From: an uncultured Proteiniphilum sp.
Lineage (GTDB): Bacteria > Bacteroidota > Bacteroidia > Bacteroidales > Dysgonomonadaceae
Length of the DNA stretch: 64,000 bases
Direction of reading: 5' to 3'
NCBI GenBank assembly: GCA_927407015.1
Contig: CAKMJT010000005.1
Coordinates: 96,801 to 160,800 of the forward strand
Shown: one piece after another, positions 30,667 to 40,961 of the stretch
Layout of the letters: each line of letters opens with the position of its first letter
How positions within the stretch are numbered: the stretch's first letter is position 1
Notes under the pieces: generated by a model
What the model saw: the letters and a program-made list of their open reading frames with translations, nothing else
Told to the model about the DNA's origin: nothing
Database searches by the model: none
Translations under genes and position numbers: made by a program

Positions 30667-31515
30667 TTACCTTATTTCGGCAACCAGTATGCCGGTACAT
30701 GACTGCTGTCCCCCGCAATAGTTGCTGACTGTTTTCTCATCGATCACTACCCTGTTTTTTGCACTCGAAGCATGGATGAAAGTGAGCCTGTCGGCTTTCC
30801 TCCATGTGAAACCCATATGCGAGGTATCCAGTCCGTTGATACCCGTTGTGAAACCAATCATCGCCATATGAGGAATCCGTCCGGCCACGGAAGCTATCTT
30901 CGCTTTGGGGAGATAGGCAAATCCACCTCTCTGATTGATTTCTTTCTCCATGGAAACGATCTCCTGCAGGGCTGCATCATCGGTCTTCAGGTGCGTGTAG
31001 GCGTCTCTGTGGGTAGACATAAAATGGATTGATTCTTCTTCTATGGTACCGCCCAAAGCAGCCGATATATTTTTTACCCGCCCTTTTTGTTCGTTATCAT
31101 AGACCCAGTCAGAAGTATAATGTAGCCGCGATGCATATCCGTTGATCGCGCCGTTACGGTAGCGAATCATCTGCAGTTCGGCCAGAAAGGTATCAAATGA
31201 AGGGTTTTCCTGCCTTGCTGTACGGGTCAGCGCTATCACCGTCTCCACGAACGTGGTACAGTCAAACGCACGCAGGTTCACCACCAGCATCTCTTCATCG
31301 GTTATTTCGAGTGTGTTGGCTACGTAGGGTTTGCCCAAAAAGAAGGTCGCCGTTTTCTCCAGAAGCGTATCGGTGGAGTGATGCCGATAAGGTCCGATAT
31401 ACGAGAGATATTGATCGAAGATGAGCCGGTCTTCCGGCGTAAGAAAGGTTTTTGGCTGCGCAGACAATAGTCCGGCAGCCAAAAACATACACAATATCAT
31501 ATAGATTGACTTCAT
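30667..31515 (-). CDS. DUF1460 family amidase-like secreted protein
   Basis: 282 aa with a signal peptide (to about residue 19). DUF1460 proteins are NlpC/P60-like cysteine peptidases or N-acetylmuramoyl-L-alanine amidase-like proteins. The candidate catalytic Cys is in NLRAFDCTTFVETVIAL and a His in LDTSHMGFTW. It probably acts on cell-wall peptides in the periplasm. It shares a strand with the unknown gene upstream. Confidence 0.85.
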   Translation of the reverse strand: MKSIYMILCMFLAAGLLSAQPKTFLTPEDRLIFDQYLSYIGPYRHHSTDTLLEKTATFFLGKPYVANTLEITDEEMLVVNLRAFDCTTFVETVIALTRTARQENPSFDTFLAELQMIRYRNGAINGYASRLHYTSDWVYDNEQKGRVKNISAALGGTIEEESIHFMSTHRDAYTHLKTDDAALQEIVSMEKEINQRGGFAYLPKAKIASVAGRIPHMAMIGFTTGINGLDTSHMGFTWRKADRLTFIHASSAKNRVVIDEKTVSNYCGGQQSCTGILVAEIR

Positions 31516-31536
31516 CTGATCAGATTCCTCACATTA

Positions 31537-32202
31537 CTATCTGTCATTCTTTTTCATCCCTTTGTCCATCGCTTTACGGGCTTTATTGTTTTGATTGTGG
31601 AGTTTTTTATCCTCTTTCGCCCATTCCTTATTCATTTTCTTTTCCTGTTTGTTGATCTCTTTATTCCGCTTTTCAATCTCCTTGTTGATCTGTTCCATTT
31701 CTTTGGGCGACATGGAACCGAGTCTGATCAGCCCTACATTGACAGGAAGACGGTTACGTCGTGCCACAGACGGGTTTCTGGTTCTTCCGTAATCATCAAA
31801 AATGTTACTCCAGTTACGGTTTCGTTTACCCATCATCGCTTTCATCCGATGAAATTCGGGAGAACCGGGTTTGATACCGTAACGTTGTGCCATCACACCC
31901 CATCCGTTTCCTTCCGGATATTCACGGTAGATGCCGAGTATTTCACCCACCGGCACTCCGAGGTAATTGCTTAGTTCCAATCCCAGGGAGACATTTCCCC
32001 AATCGAGTCCGAACCCGCTGAAAAGCTGCAGGAGGGTATTGCGGGGTAACGCATACTGGTTTTCGTATAATCCGATGACCTGATCATCGGTGTAATAATC
32101 AGTGTAAGTTCTGATATCTCTTGTATACAGTGAGTAGTCTGCCTGTGCAAACATCATGAGGGATATCACGGTCATAGAAACGGTAGCCAATAACTTTTTC
32201 AT
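31537..32202 (-). CDS. Hypothetical secreted protein with charged C-terminal coiled coil
   Basis: 221 aa from the Met that opens a signal peptide (MKKLLATVSMTVISLMMFAQ). The longer frame upstream to 32391 overlaps the aroC 3' end in another frame and is not supported. The middle contains LPRNTLLQLFSGFGLDWGNVSLGLELS. The last ~55 residues are almost entirely charged (repeated E-K-N-K) and should form a coiled coil. I do not recognise a named family. Confidence 0.7.
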   Translation of the reverse strand: MKKLLATVSMTVISLMMFAQADYSLYTRDIRTYTDYYTDDQVIGLYENQYALPRNTLLQLFSGFGLDWGNVSLGLELSNYLGVPVGEILGIYREYPEGNGWGVMAQRYGIKPGSPEFHRMKAMMGKRNRNWSNIFDDYGRTRNPSVARRNRLPVNVGLIRLGSMSPKEMEQINKEIEKRNKEINKQEKKMNKEWAKEDKKLHNQNNKARKAMDKGMKKNDR

Positions 32203-32300
32203 ATCTTTCAGTTTTAGTTTTCCTGTGTCAGCTTTGACGCTTGACGGGATAAATAGTTTAAACTGTGCATAAAAGATAGCATAAAAAAACTGCAAAACGA

Positions 32301-33368
32301 TTACTGTTTTGTTTTCGCCAGCAGACAATAGTCCATCACGGTCATCGCAGCCATGGCCTCCACAATGGGTACGGCGCGTGGCAGCACACACGGATCATGT
32401 CTTCCGCGGGCCTTGATGTTGGTGTCGTTACCGTGGATATCCACCGTCTGCTGCTCTGTGAGAATGGTGGAAACAGGTTTAAATGCCACACGGAAATAGA
32501 TATCCTGCCCGTTGGAGATCCCTGCCTGAATACCGCCTGAGCGGTTGGTACGGGTGTTGATCTTACCCTTGTCATTGAAGAAGACATCGTTCACCTCCGA
32601 GCCGCGCTGGTTGACGTTGAATCCTGTCCCATACTCAAATCCCTTTACCGCGTTGATACCCAGCATAGCCGCCCCCAGTGAGGCGTGCAGCTTTCCGAAG
32701 ACAGGTTCTCCCAGTCCGGCTGGTGCCCCTTTGATCACACAGGTGATAATACCGCCAATCGTATCGCCCTGATAGCGCACTTCATTGATCAGTTTGATCA
32801 TCTGTTCTGCTTTCTCCGGGTCGGGACACCTTACGGGGGTCTCCTCTATCAGTGAGAGGTCGTAACGGGTATAATCATTTTCCAGCGCTATCTCTCCCAC
32901 CTGAGAGGTGTAAGCGGTAATATTGATGCCTATTTCCCTTAGCCAGAGCCTGGCAACGGCTCCTCCCACTACGCGGGAGAGGGTCTCGCGTGCAGAGGAA
33001 CGTCCCCCGCCGCGGTGATCGCGCAACCCATATTTCTGTTGATAGGTGAAATCGGCATGCGATGGACGGAACACCTCTTTCAGGTTGTCATAATCAGATG
33101 ATTGCTGATTCTCATTTCTCACGATAAAACCGATGGGGGCACCCGTACTCATCCCTTCGAACACCCCGGAGAGCAGTTCCACCTTGTCGGACTCTTTCCG
33201 GGGAGTGGTGATCCGTGACTGCCCGGGACGCCGCCTGTCCAGTTCTGCCTGGATAAACTCCATATCCAGCACCAGTCCCGGCGGACATCCGTCGATGACT
33301 CCTCCCACAGCAGCTCCGTGCGATTCACCGAATGTTGTTAACCTGAAAATATTCCCGAAAGTATTCAT
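32301..33368 (-). CDS. aroC: Chorismate synthase
   Basis: 355 aa. It converts EPSP to chorismate with reduced FMN, the last shikimate step. Signatures are [18 protein letters not shown] near the N-terminus, [28 protein letters not shown] and [10 protein letters not shown]. Complete and of normal length. Confidence 0.97.
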   Translation of the reverse strand: MNTFGNIFRLTTFGESHGAAVGGVIDGCPPGLVLDMEFIQAELDRRRPGQSRITTPRKESDKVELLSGVFEGMSTGAPIGFIVRNENQQSSDYDNLKEVFRPSHADFTYQQKYGLRDHRGGGRSSARETLSRVVGGAVARLWLREIGINITAYTSQVGEIALENDYTRYDLSLIEETPVRCPDPEKAEQMIKLINEVRYQGDTIGGIITCVIKGAPAGLGEPVFGKLHASLGAAMLGINAVKGFEYGTGFNVNQRGSEVNDVFFNDKGKINTRTNRSGGIQAGISNGQDIYFRVAFKPVSTILTEQQTVDIHGNDTNIKARGRHDPCVLPRAVPIVEAMAAMTVMDYCLLAKTKQ

Positions 33369-33403
33369 ATCTCTGTTGATCCTTTTTCACCGCAACAAAA
33401 AAA

Positions 33404-33438
33404 ATCACAATTCCTATTGAGACAATGGATATTGTGAT
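33404..33438 (-). terminator. Terminator of the SlyD-like gene
   Basis: On the minus strand, ATCACAAT...ATTGTGAT with further pairing inside (TCC/GGA), followed by eight T residues. It lies 16 bases after the slyD-like stop and just before aroC, so aroC probably uses its own promoter. Confidence 0.75.
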
Positions 33439-33453
33439 CTTTATTCATCTGTT

Positions 33454-34053
33454 TCAGCAATTGCATCCTGATCCGCAACCTCCTGTATCCGAGCCGCAGC
33501 TACAGCCGCCATCTTCGCCCTCATCCCCGCAGGAGCCGCAGCCACCGGAGCCGCAGCCACAGCCGCCACCGGAAAACAGGGCAGCGATTTCCTCCGCCGA
33601 TGCCTCGCGAACGCCCGTTACCGATCCTTCGAAATGCATGGTCTCACCGGCCAGCGGATGGTTGAAATCCATTGTCACCACCTCATCACCGATCTCAACC
33701 ACGGAAGCCATCATGCGGTTGCCCGATGAATCCATCATGGGGACAGTATTCCCCTCGAAGAGTACCAGTTCATCGATTTTGCCATCGATTTCAAATATAT
33801 TTTTGGGTAGTTCAATAATTTTGGTATCGTCGTAATCACCATATGCCTCCTCAGGTGTGAGCCTGAAGGAGAACGTATCGCCCTGTGAGAGACCTTCGAT
33901 CTGTTTTTCAAACGCTTCCAGCATGGAGCTGGTACCGAAAATAAACTCCAGCGGCCTTTCAGCCGTTGCCTGTTCCATCAGTTCACGCTCTTCTCCTTCA
34001 CCCACGTTCAGATCGTATGTGAGAGTGACATATTTATTTCCCGAAATTTTCAT
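33454..34053 (-). CDS. slyD: SlyD-type FKBP peptidyl-prolyl isomerase
   Basis: 199 aa. The FKBP domain (about 5-70 and 125-150) is split by an insert-in-flap chaperone domain as in SlyD (EAYGDYDDTKIIELP). The C-terminal ~40 residues are a Gly/Cys-rich tail with about 12 Cys (GGCGCGSGGCGSCG and similar), a metal-binding tail like that of E. coli SlyD, where it serves nickel handling. The tail here lacks His and is all Cys/Gly. Confidence 0.92.
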   Translation of the reverse strand: MKISGNKYVTLTYDLNVGEGEERELMEQATAERPLEFIFGTSSMLEAFEKQIEGLSQGDTFSFRLTPEEAYGDYDDTKIIELPKNIFEIDGKIDELVLFEGNTVPMMDSSGNRMMASVVEIGDEVVTMDFNHPLAGETMHFEGSVTGVREASAEEIAALFSGGGCGCGSGGCGSCGDEGEDGGCSCGSDTGGCGSGCNC

Positions 34054-34119
34054 TTTTTCCTTGTTTATTTGTAATTAATATTGGACGTAAAAATTGTAAC
34101 AATCAGCGGGCGTCGATGT

Positions 34120-35292
34120 TTATTCTGACAACGCTTTTTTTAGATTATTTAGCGCTTGCTCCAGCACCTTACGGGTTGTTCCCACGTTGAGTCGCATAAA
34201 GCCCTCACCGCCGGGGCCGAACATGGAACCGTCGTTCAGTGCCAGCCCTGCCTTATCCACGAAAAGTCTGACCAGTTCAGGCTGAGAGAGGTGTAAATCA
34301 CGGCAGTCAAGCCACACCAGAAAAGAAGCTTCCGGCAGTATCGTTTTTATCTGAGGAATAGTTTCCTTCAGGTAATGGTGTACGAAATCAACATTTCCCT
34401 GCACGTAGGCAACCATTTCATCCAGCCAGTCCTCGCATTCATCGTAAGCGGCCGTGGTGGCGGTATAGGCAAAAATGGTGCCCTGCGAAAGCTCACGGGG
34501 TTCCAGATAGCCAAGAAACTGATCCCGTAACTTTTTATTGGGTATCACCGCAAATGAACTGACTATTCCGGCAATATTAAAGGTTTTGCTGGGTGCCATC
34601 AACGTCAGGCTGTTTGTTTGTGCCTTTTCTGAAACAGTAGCAAAGGGTGTATGCCTGTAACCGGGCATGGCCATATCGGAATGGATCTCATCGGACAAAA
34701 CCAGTATGCGGTTGTCGTAACAGATTTCAGCCAGGTCTTTCAATTCTTCAGGAGACCAGACTCTTCCTCCGGGATTGTGGGGATTACACAGGATGAGCAT
34801 CTTACAATCGTTATTGGCGATTATTTCACGCAGTCCTGTGAAGTCCATATGATATTGACCCTCCTCCAGCCGTAGCGGGTTGTTTATCACCTCCCGCCCC
34901 AGCGATTGCGGAACCAGCCGGAAGGGATGATATACCGGCGGCTGAATGATGATTTTGTCTCCTTTACCGGTAAACACGTCGATGGCGAAAGCAAGACCTT
35001 TCACCACGCCCGGCACGAAACTGATCTGTTCCTTTTCCACCTGCCAGTGATGACGCCTGTCCAGCCAGCGGACAATTGAATGAGTATAGGCTTCCGGAGA
35101 AACAGTATATCCGAAGACGCCATGCTCCACACGCCGTCTCAAAGCTTCGATGATTGCGGGAGGCGACTTAAAATCCATATCGGCGACCCACAGGGGAATG
35201 AGGTTGTCAGAGCCAAAAACTGGCTTCAATCTCTCCAGCTTCACGCTGTGGCTGTTTGTGCGGTCGATAATTTCGTCAAAATTATACTTCAT
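34120..35292 (-). CDS. PatB/MalY-family PLP-dependent C-S lyase
   Basis: 390 aa, fold type I. Family marks are LIPLWVADMDFKSPPAIIEAL, VVKGLAFAIDVFTGKGDKIIIQPPVYHPF, LCNPHNPGGRVW, LSDEIHSDMAMPG and the PLP lysine in MAPSKTFNIAG. Enzymes of this type are cystathionine beta-lyases and other C-S lyases. Ovothiol synthesis needs a lyase acting on the sulfoxide made by OvoA, but the two genes are 26 kb apart and I claim no link. Confidence 0.9.
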   Translation of the reverse strand: MKYNFDEIIDRTNSHSVKLERLKPVFGSDNLIPLWVADMDFKSPPAIIEALRRRVEHGVFGYTVSPEAYTHSIVRWLDRRHHWQVEKEQISFVPGVVKGLAFAIDVFTGKGDKIIIQPPVYHPFRLVPQSLGREVINNPLRLEEGQYHMDFTGLREIIANNDCKMLILCNPHNPGGRVWSPEELKDLAEICYDNRILVLSDEIHSDMAMPGYRHTPFATVSEKAQTNSLTLMAPSKTFNIAGIVSSFAVIPNKKLRDQFLGYLEPRELSQGTIFAYTATTAAYDECEDWLDEMVAYVQGNVDFVHHYLKETIPQIKTILPEASFLVWLDCRDLHLSQPELVRLFVDKAGLALNDGSMFGPGGEGFMRLNVGTTRKVLEQALNNLKKALSE

Positions 35293-35368
35293 AAACCATT
35301 TTTTAACCAGACAGACTCAGTCCGTACCGGGACCATTCAAAGAAACAGTAACGATAACCCTTTGTCTG

Positions 35369-36211
35369 TCATTCATAATAGACGCTTTTAAGGGATGGAT
35401 TACGGCGTGTTCTCTTTCCACCGAAATGGATCGACTCCATCGCCAGGCCCAACATAAACTGATGGGAAACGATTTTTGTCACCAGCTCGTTCACGTCTGT
35501 CTGATAGTAATTACCCAGGTATCCGGCACGCAGAGTGATCTTGTTCAGCGGAATATCCACCGTGAAGTAATTGCGTAATGCCAGTTGATTGTGGAACGAA
35601 CCGAAATGAACCGTTCCCTTGTTATTTCCAAGTGTAAATATTTCGTAATAGGAGTGTCCGTACTCCGGTGAGAAAAACATGCCTGCAAAAGGGGTCACCA
35701 CCTGCCAGCGAAAGGTAATGGTCCGCCAGTTGAGTAGTGCCATTGCCGAGAGATTGAGGTTGGTAGACACTTTCAATGAACCGGGATTGTTCGAGTTGCG
35801 CACATTGTAGATACCGCCCAGTGAAGCATCCCATCCGCCACCGCCAAGGAGGCTGAAACCGGCAGATTGGTATAAGGGATAGAAGCCATTCAACAGGTAA
35901 CGGATGTCTCCGTAGTATTCCGAGGCGGAAGCTGTCGGGTTCTGGGTGATGGCCGTCTGTATCTGGAATTGTTGCTGCATGAGCAGGTTAGCGTTCAGAT
36001 GAGACGTCCCTTTGATCCTGTCGTGCATCAGCGTCATACTCACACCACTGTAGGTGAGGGGCGAGAGATAACTGTCCGATAAAAAAGCCTTCCCGATGCC
36101 GAATAGCGTGGAATGGTTCACGGTGTTGACCGGCAGAGCGATACCCTCCTGTGAAAAAAGCAGAGCGGACAAACAGCACCAAAAACCAACCAGTATCGGT
36201 AATCTTTTCAT
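35369..36211 (-). CDS. DUF3316 family outer-membrane-like protein
   Basis: 280 aa with a signal peptide (to about residue 20). Alternating hydrophobic beta-strands (for example FSLLGGGGWDASLGGIYNV, NYFTVDIPLNKITLRAGYLGNYYQT) fit a small outer-membrane beta-barrel. DUF3316 is a Bacteroidetes family of unknown function. No clear operon partner. Confidence 0.75.
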   Translation of the reverse strand: MKRLPILVGFWCCLSALLFSQEGIALPVNTVNHSTLFGIGKAFLSDSYLSPLTYSGVSMTLMHDRIKGTSHLNANLLMQQQFQIQTAITQNPTASASEYYGDIRYLLNGFYPLYQSAGFSLLGGGGWDASLGGIYNVRNSNNPGSLKVSTNLNLSAMALLNWRTITFRWQVVTPFAGMFFSPEYGHSYYEIFTLGNNKGTVHFGSFHNQLALRNYFTVDIPLNKITLRAGYLGNYYQTDVNELVTKIVSHQFMLGLAMESIHFGGKRTRRNPSLKSVYYE

Positions 36212-36359
36212 ACGTCAAATTTTATCTTTCAAACCAACGACACAGGGAACACGGAAATGGCCATCCTCCTGTATCCCCACGTCGTTGTTCATGCTCAAAC
36301 CATCCATTCATATGATGTGCGCTACCTGAAGCAGTAAGACCATCAGTATGATCAATCCT

Positions 36360-39059
36360 TTAATCGAACAGCTTCATCTGTCCGGTGATCTCATCACGGA
36401 GATCAGCATCAGAGACGGGTGTATCGCCATTCTCATCCTCAATCTCCACCTTCATGGCCTCCTGAGGCTCCGGTTCCGGTTCGGGAAATCGCACCGGCTC
36501 AAGCTCCTCCACCGTTTTCACTTCGTAGTTGGCGATCCGCTTGCCTTTTGCCTTGTAACTCTTCACTCCGATAAATGCATCCACATCCAATTCCATCGGC
36601 TCACGAAAATGATCACCACCGCCAAAGATAACTTTTACTCTCGGATAAACCACATCGGTGAGTAGAAATAATTGTGAAGCGGGGTTCTCTCCCATAAAAT
36701 TGAGCGGTTTTTCCGATGCCTCAAAGGTGAAACGTTTCAGGTATGCATACCCCTGATCTGCATCGTATAATGCAGCTGACCACACCTTGCTTTCGTCGTA
36801 TTTCTCGATATGACTGATATTGGCAGGAAAATGATTGGACAGATCGAAATTGCAGATATGGTAATCACCGTTTTGGGATACCACGAGAATCTTATCGTCA
36901 CCCTGGAATTCACCCAGGTACTTCCCACCACCCTCATAATTGAGCCTGAACACATCGGGATCGAACCATACCTTACGACCTCCCAGCGTGGAAAGGCCTT
37001 TGTGTTTCAACTGGATACGATGTATTTCCGCCTTAGTAAGAATATTTCCCAAGGTACTGCGTCCCTTGATGTCTATCTCGCTGAAATTCTTCTCAAATTG
37101 CAGAATGCGAAGACGTGGTTTCGGTTTCAGGATCACTTTGATCGTTTCGGCCTCCCCATTGGGGTTTGAGCTGAAATAGGCGATGCGTGATCCGGGTTTT
37201 CCCCGGGTAAGGTCATACTCCTTATCGCGTGTGACACCCGTTACCGGGAAACGTTTGATATAATGAGGTGCCAGCTTGCCATCGCGGTATACCACATTGT
37301 AGATGGTGCGCCGGTCGTTTTTCTTGAAGACGTTGGCATACAGGATATTCTTCCCGACAAACATTTTCTCACTCACTTTCACCACCTTATACTTACCGTC
37401 CTTGAAGAATACGATGATATCGTCGATATCGGAACAGTTGCAGACAAATTCATCCTTCTTCATTCCGGTACCGATAAATCCTTCTTCACGGTTCACGTAG
37501 AGCTTCTCATTCGCTTCAGCCACCTTCACGGCTTCGATATTTTCGAAACTGCGTATCTCCGTCCTACGCGGGTAATTCTTGCCATAACGGTCCTTCAGCA
37601 TGGCATACCACGATATCGTATAATCAATCAGGTTATCGAGATGATGGTTTATTTCATCGATATCCTCCAGCAGTTTCGCGATGAGTTCGTTGGATTTGTC
37701 GGAGTTGAACTTGAGAATACGTGCCATCTTAATCTCCATGAGCCTGAGGATATCATCCCGGTTGATCTCGCGGATAAAGGTGGGTTTGTAGGGTTCCAGG
37801 CGCTGATCAATATGCGTGATGGCAATATCCATATTCCTGGCATTCTCAAATTCCTTGTCCTTATAGATCCGTTCCTCTATGAATATCTTCTCCAGTGAAG
37901 CAAACAACAGCGCCTCCTGCTTTTCAATTTTGTCGATCTCGAGTTCTGCGCGAAGACAACCTTTTGTCGTATCGACAGAGACCCGTAGCACATCACTGAC
38001 GGTCAGGAAATGAGGTTTATTATCATCAATGACACAGCAGTTGGGAGATATGCTGATTTCACAATCGGTGAAGGCATACAACGCATCGATGGTCTTGTCA
38101 GACGATACACCGGGAGCGAGCTGTACGTGTATCTCCACATTCTGTGCGGTGATATCGTCTACTTTCCTGATTTTTATTTTCCCCTTATCGTTTGCCTTGA
38201 GGATAGAATCCACGACGCTGGCCGTCGTTCGGCCGAAAGGAATATCCTTGATGATGAGGGTCTTGTTATCGAGCTTGGTGATGGTAGCACGCACTTTCAC
38301 CGAACCTCCCCGTTCACCGTCGTTGTATTTCTCCACATCGATATATCCACCGGTCTGAAAATCGGGATAAAGTTTAAACGCCTTATCTTCCAGGTAAGCG
38401 ATGGAGGCATCACACAACTCGTTGAAGTTGTGAGGCAATATTTTGGAGGAGAGGCCCACAGCAATACCTTCGGCACCCTGTGCCAGCAATAGCGGGAACT
38501 TGGCAGGGAGCGTGACCGGCTCCTTGTTTCTGCCGTCGTACGATGGCTTCCATTCGGTGGTCTTCGCATTGAACAGTACCTCAAGGGCAAATTTCGTCAG
38601 TCGTGCCTCGATATAACGGGGAGCAGCAGCACCGTCGCCGGTAAGAATATTCCCCCAGTTACCCTGGGTATCTACCAGCAAATCTTTCTGACCAAGCTGT
38701 ACCAATGCATCGCCAATGGATGCATCACCATGCGGGTGAAACTGCATGGTATTGCCGATGATGTTGGCCACCTTGTTGAACCGGCCGTCATCCATCCGTT
38801 TCATGGAATGCAGGATACGGCGCTGAACCGGCTTCAATCCGTCGGAGATATGTGGTACAGCACGTTCCAGTATCACATACGAAGCATAATCCAAAAACCA
38901 GTTCTGATACATTTTGGAGAGATTGAGCGTGCTGTCGTCGCCCAGTTTAACCGGTATTTTGGAAGCCGGAACCGCCTTGGAGGAAAAATCAATCTCTTCC
39001 TCTTCTCCCAACTTGTCTTTGTCTGTACTATCGTCGTCGTTTGTTTGTTTAGGAGACAT
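36360..39059 (-). CDS. parC: DNA topoisomerase IV subunit A
   Basis: 899 aa. The N-terminal breakage-reunion domain carries the catalytic tyrosine in APRYIEARL, preceded by FHPHGDASIGDALVQLGQ. The long coiled-coil arm and tower follow, then a C-terminal beta-pinwheel domain and an acidic tail (PEPEPEPQEAMKVEIEDENGD). It decatenates chromosomes with ParE. parE is not in the window. ParC rather than GyrA is favoured by the N-terminal extension and the lack of a clear GyrA box. Confidence 0.9.
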   Translation of the reverse strand: MSPKQTNDDDSTDKDKLGEEEEIDFSSKAVPASKIPVKLGDDSTLNLSKMYQNWFLDYASYVILERAVPHISDGLKPVQRRILHSMKRMDDGRFNKVANIIGNTMQFHPHGDASIGDALVQLGQKDLLVDTQGNWGNILTGDGAAAPRYIEARLTKFALEVLFNAKTTEWKPSYDGRNKEPVTLPAKFPLLLAQGAEGIAVGLSSKILPHNFNELCDASIAYLEDKAFKLYPDFQTGGYIDVEKYNDGERGGSVKVRATITKLDNKTLIIKDIPFGRTTASVVDSILKANDKGKIKIRKVDDITAQNVEIHVQLAPGVSSDKTIDALYAFTDCEISISPNCCVIDDNKPHFLTVSDVLRVSVDTTKGCLRAELEIDKIEKQEALLFASLEKIFIEERIYKDKEFENARNMDIAITHIDQRLEPYKPTFIREINRDDILRLMEIKMARILKFNSDKSNELIAKLLEDIDEINHHLDNLIDYTISWYAMLKDRYGKNYPRRTEIRSFENIEAVKVAEANEKLYVNREEGFIGTGMKKDEFVCNCSDIDDIIVFFKDGKYKVVKVSEKMFVGKNILYANVFKKNDRRTIYNVVYRDGKLAPHYIKRFPVTGVTRDKEYDLTRGKPGSRIAYFSSNPNGEAETIKVILKPKPRLRILQFEKNFSEIDIKGRSTLGNILTKAEIHRIQLKHKGLSTLGGRKVWFDPDVFRLNYEGGGKYLGEFQGDDKILVVSQNGDYHICNFDLSNHFPANISHIEKYDESKVWSAALYDADQGYAYLKRFTFEASEKPLNFMGENPASQLFLLTDVVYPRVKVIFGGGDHFREPMELDVDAFIGVKSYKAKGKRIANYEVKTVEELEPVRFPEPEPEPQEAMKVEIEDENGDTPVSDADLRDEITGQMKLFD

Positions 39060-39420
39060 ACATCAGTTTAATAAACGAAATGGTACGCTTACGGTTTTGA
39101 TAACCGAAGTCGTGTATCTTTTTCCTGTGGTGTTTTTTGTTTGTTTAAAAAATTGCTCAAAGATAGGGAAATTGAGGGTAAATTCAAAATTGTTTTTCCT
39201 GTCAGAAAACAATCCGTTCACTTTTGATGCTGAAGGGTATATCCATAATACTTTGAAAAAAAAGAGATAAACAGTAAACCTCTTTCCGTTACATCTGTTT
39301 ATACTATATGAGGCTTCTTGTCTCTTTATACCGTTTTTACTTATTTCTTCCGGATGGGAAGGTGTAAAAGGAGAGGGTAGAAAAAAAGAAACCAAATGAT
39401 TACTAAATAAACAAACAACT
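39060..39420. other. Non-coding region between parC and the M48 gene
   Basis: An AT-rich 361-bp spacer between divergent genes. It holds a TATCTTTG box on the minus strand (39158-39165), a candidate parC promoter. I see no gene or repeat of note in the remainder. Confidence 0.6.
39158..39165 (-). promoter_or_regulatory. Putative -7 box (TATCTTTG) of parC
   Basis: A match to TAnnTTTG on the minus strand, 98 bases before the parC start codon. No convincing TTTG element is spaced correctly, so this is a weak call. Confidence 0.35.
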
Positions 39421-40329
39421 ATGGAAAAGGAAAAGTCTTTTAGAACCGCGAAATTTTCAGTTACCGTTTTACTTATGGCGCTGCTGATGTATTCGTGCGG
39501 CAGTGTCCCATTTACGGGTAGAAAACAGCTACAGCTGGTATCGAACCAGGAGGTGATTGCCCTGAGTCTGCAACAATATCAGGAATTCATGCGCACGGCA
39601 CCGCTGGAAAAAGGCACAGCCAATGCCCAGATGGTAACCCGTATTGGCACGCGTATTGCCAATGCCGTGGCAACCTTTTACAAAAATAACGGTTACGAAT
39701 CGCAACTGGAGAATTATGCTTGGGAATATAATCTGGTTAAAGACAACAGCGTAAACGCATTTGCGATGCCGGGAGGCAAGGTGGTCATCTTCACCGGTCT
39801 TTTACCCGTCACTCAGACCGAAGAGGCCCTGGCAGTGGTGATAGGGCATGAGATCGCCCATGTGATTGCCCAACATTCCAGCGAAAGGCTCAGCCAGCAG
39901 ATAGCGCTGCAATATGGTGGTGCCATCGCCGGCGGGCTGTTAGGTAACTCTCAGGCTATGCAGCAGCTGGGTAACACCGTCTTTGGGCTGGGTGCACAGT
40001 TTGGCGTCATGATGCCCTATGCACGCAAACAGGAATATGAAGCCGATGAAATAGGATTGATCATCATGGCCATGGCAGGTTACAACCCTCAGGTAGCCAT
40101 ACCTTTCTGGACCAGGATGGCTGAAAGTGCAGAGGGTGCGAAGGTGCCCGAGTTCCTCAGCACTCACCCCACCGACAGCAAGCGTATTGCCAATATCGAG
40201 AACATCATGCCCGGCGTCATGCAATATTACAAGGGTACGGGCGTACAGAATCAGACATCCGCACCGATCAAAACAAAGGCCGACGTACCGGTTGAAACCG
40301 AAAAAACATCGGAAAAGTGGTCGTTCTGA
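39421..40329 (+). CDS. M48 family metallopeptidase lipoprotein
   Basis: 302 aa. The signal peptide ends in a lipobox (LLMYSC, Cys26), followed by the family's PFTGRKQLQLVS. The zinc motif HEIAH is at 143-147 and the third ligand lies in EYEADEIGL. Ser/Gln-rich C-terminal residues follow. Related periplasmic proteases (BepA, LoiP) handle outer-membrane protein quality control, the likely role here. Confidence 0.92.
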   Translation: MEKEKSFRTAKFSVTVLLMALLMYSCGSVPFTGRKQLQLVSNQEVIALSLQQYQEFMRTAPLEKGTANAQMVTRIGTRIANAVATFYKNNGYESQLENYAWEYNLVKDNSVNAFAMPGGKVVIFTGLLPVTQTEEALAVVIGHEIAHVIAQHSSERLSQQIALQYGGAIAGGLLGNSQAMQQLGNTVFGLGAQFGVMMPYARKQEYEADEIGLIIMAMAGYNPQVAIPFWTRMAESAEGAKVPEFLSTHPTDSKRIANIENIMPGVMQYYKGTGVQNQTSAPIKTKADVPVETEKTSEKWSF

Positions 40330-40366
40330 AAAGGCCGTTCCGGCGATGAGTGCCGGTCATCATTGG

Positions 40367-40405
40367 GCAGCTGTTCCGTTCATCCGGAGCAGCTGCTCTG
40401 TTTTT
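40367..40405 (+). terminator. Terminator of the M48 gene
   Basis: GCAGCTGTTCC (40367-40377) pairs with GGAGCAGCTGC (40386-40396) with one G-T pair, followed by CTCTG and TTTTT. It lies about 40 bases after the stop codon. Confidence 0.75.
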
Positions 40406-40445
40406 AGTCGATTCCTCTCCCGGATGAATACACGAAGGTTTATAC

Positions 40446-40479
40446 CAAAAAAGCGGCACTCCCGGGAGGGAGAACCGCT
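40446..40479 (-). terminator. Terminator of the bamD-rpoZ-DUF4293 cluster
   Basis: On the minus strand AGCGG/CCGCT frames an inner CTCCC/GGGAG stem and is followed by six T residues. It lies 22 bases after the DUF4293 stop. Confidence 0.8.
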
Positions 40480-40501
40480 GTCAGGCTATATTGTTACCGT
40501 G

Positions 40502-40957
40502 TTATTTTCTCAATCTCTGCAGGGATCTGACCAGCGCCTCATCGGCACCTATATTCCGGATGGCAAGGATGGTGAGGATGATTGCAATGACAGGCATGAT
40601 GATACCCACACCCACCTTTTGAAACTGGAGGCTCTCCACAGGATATATCGTATAAATCAGAAAGCCAAAATAGAGATAAAAACCGATCATCAGGACGATG
40701 TTGAAGATTGAAAAGCGTATCTGTAGCATTCTCTTTTTATAGACGAACACAGTGATCAGTGCCAAAACAGTGCTTACAAGGCCAATCACGAACAATCCCC
40801 AGGTAGAGTCATTGAGAATCCCGTTCAAATAAATACCCATTGCCTCGAATACAACCTGATCACTTTCATTCATAAAGTACGCGAGCGGTGTAACCGTTGC
40901 CAGAAGCATGGCTGCAGCAGCCAATAACAGGAAAAGCGACTGAATACGTTGCAGCAT
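40502..40957 (-). CDS. DUF4293 family membrane protein
   Basis: 151 aa from MLQRIQSLFLLLAAAAM, the family's usual beginning; the frame extends 23 codons upstream into the omega-subunit gene and that part is not supported. Four membrane segments. Function unknown. Part of a minus-strand run bamD, omega subunit, DUF4293, an order I recall from other Bacteroidetes. Confidence 0.85.
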   Translation of the reverse strand: MLQRIQSLFLLLAAAAMLLATVTPLAYFMNESDQVVFEAMGIYLNGILNDSTWGLFVIGLVSTVLALITVFVYKKRMLQIRFSIFNIVLMIGFYLYFGFLIYTIYPVESLQFQKVGVGIIMPVIAIILTILAIRNIGADEALVRSLQRLRK

Positions 40958-40961
40958 ATAA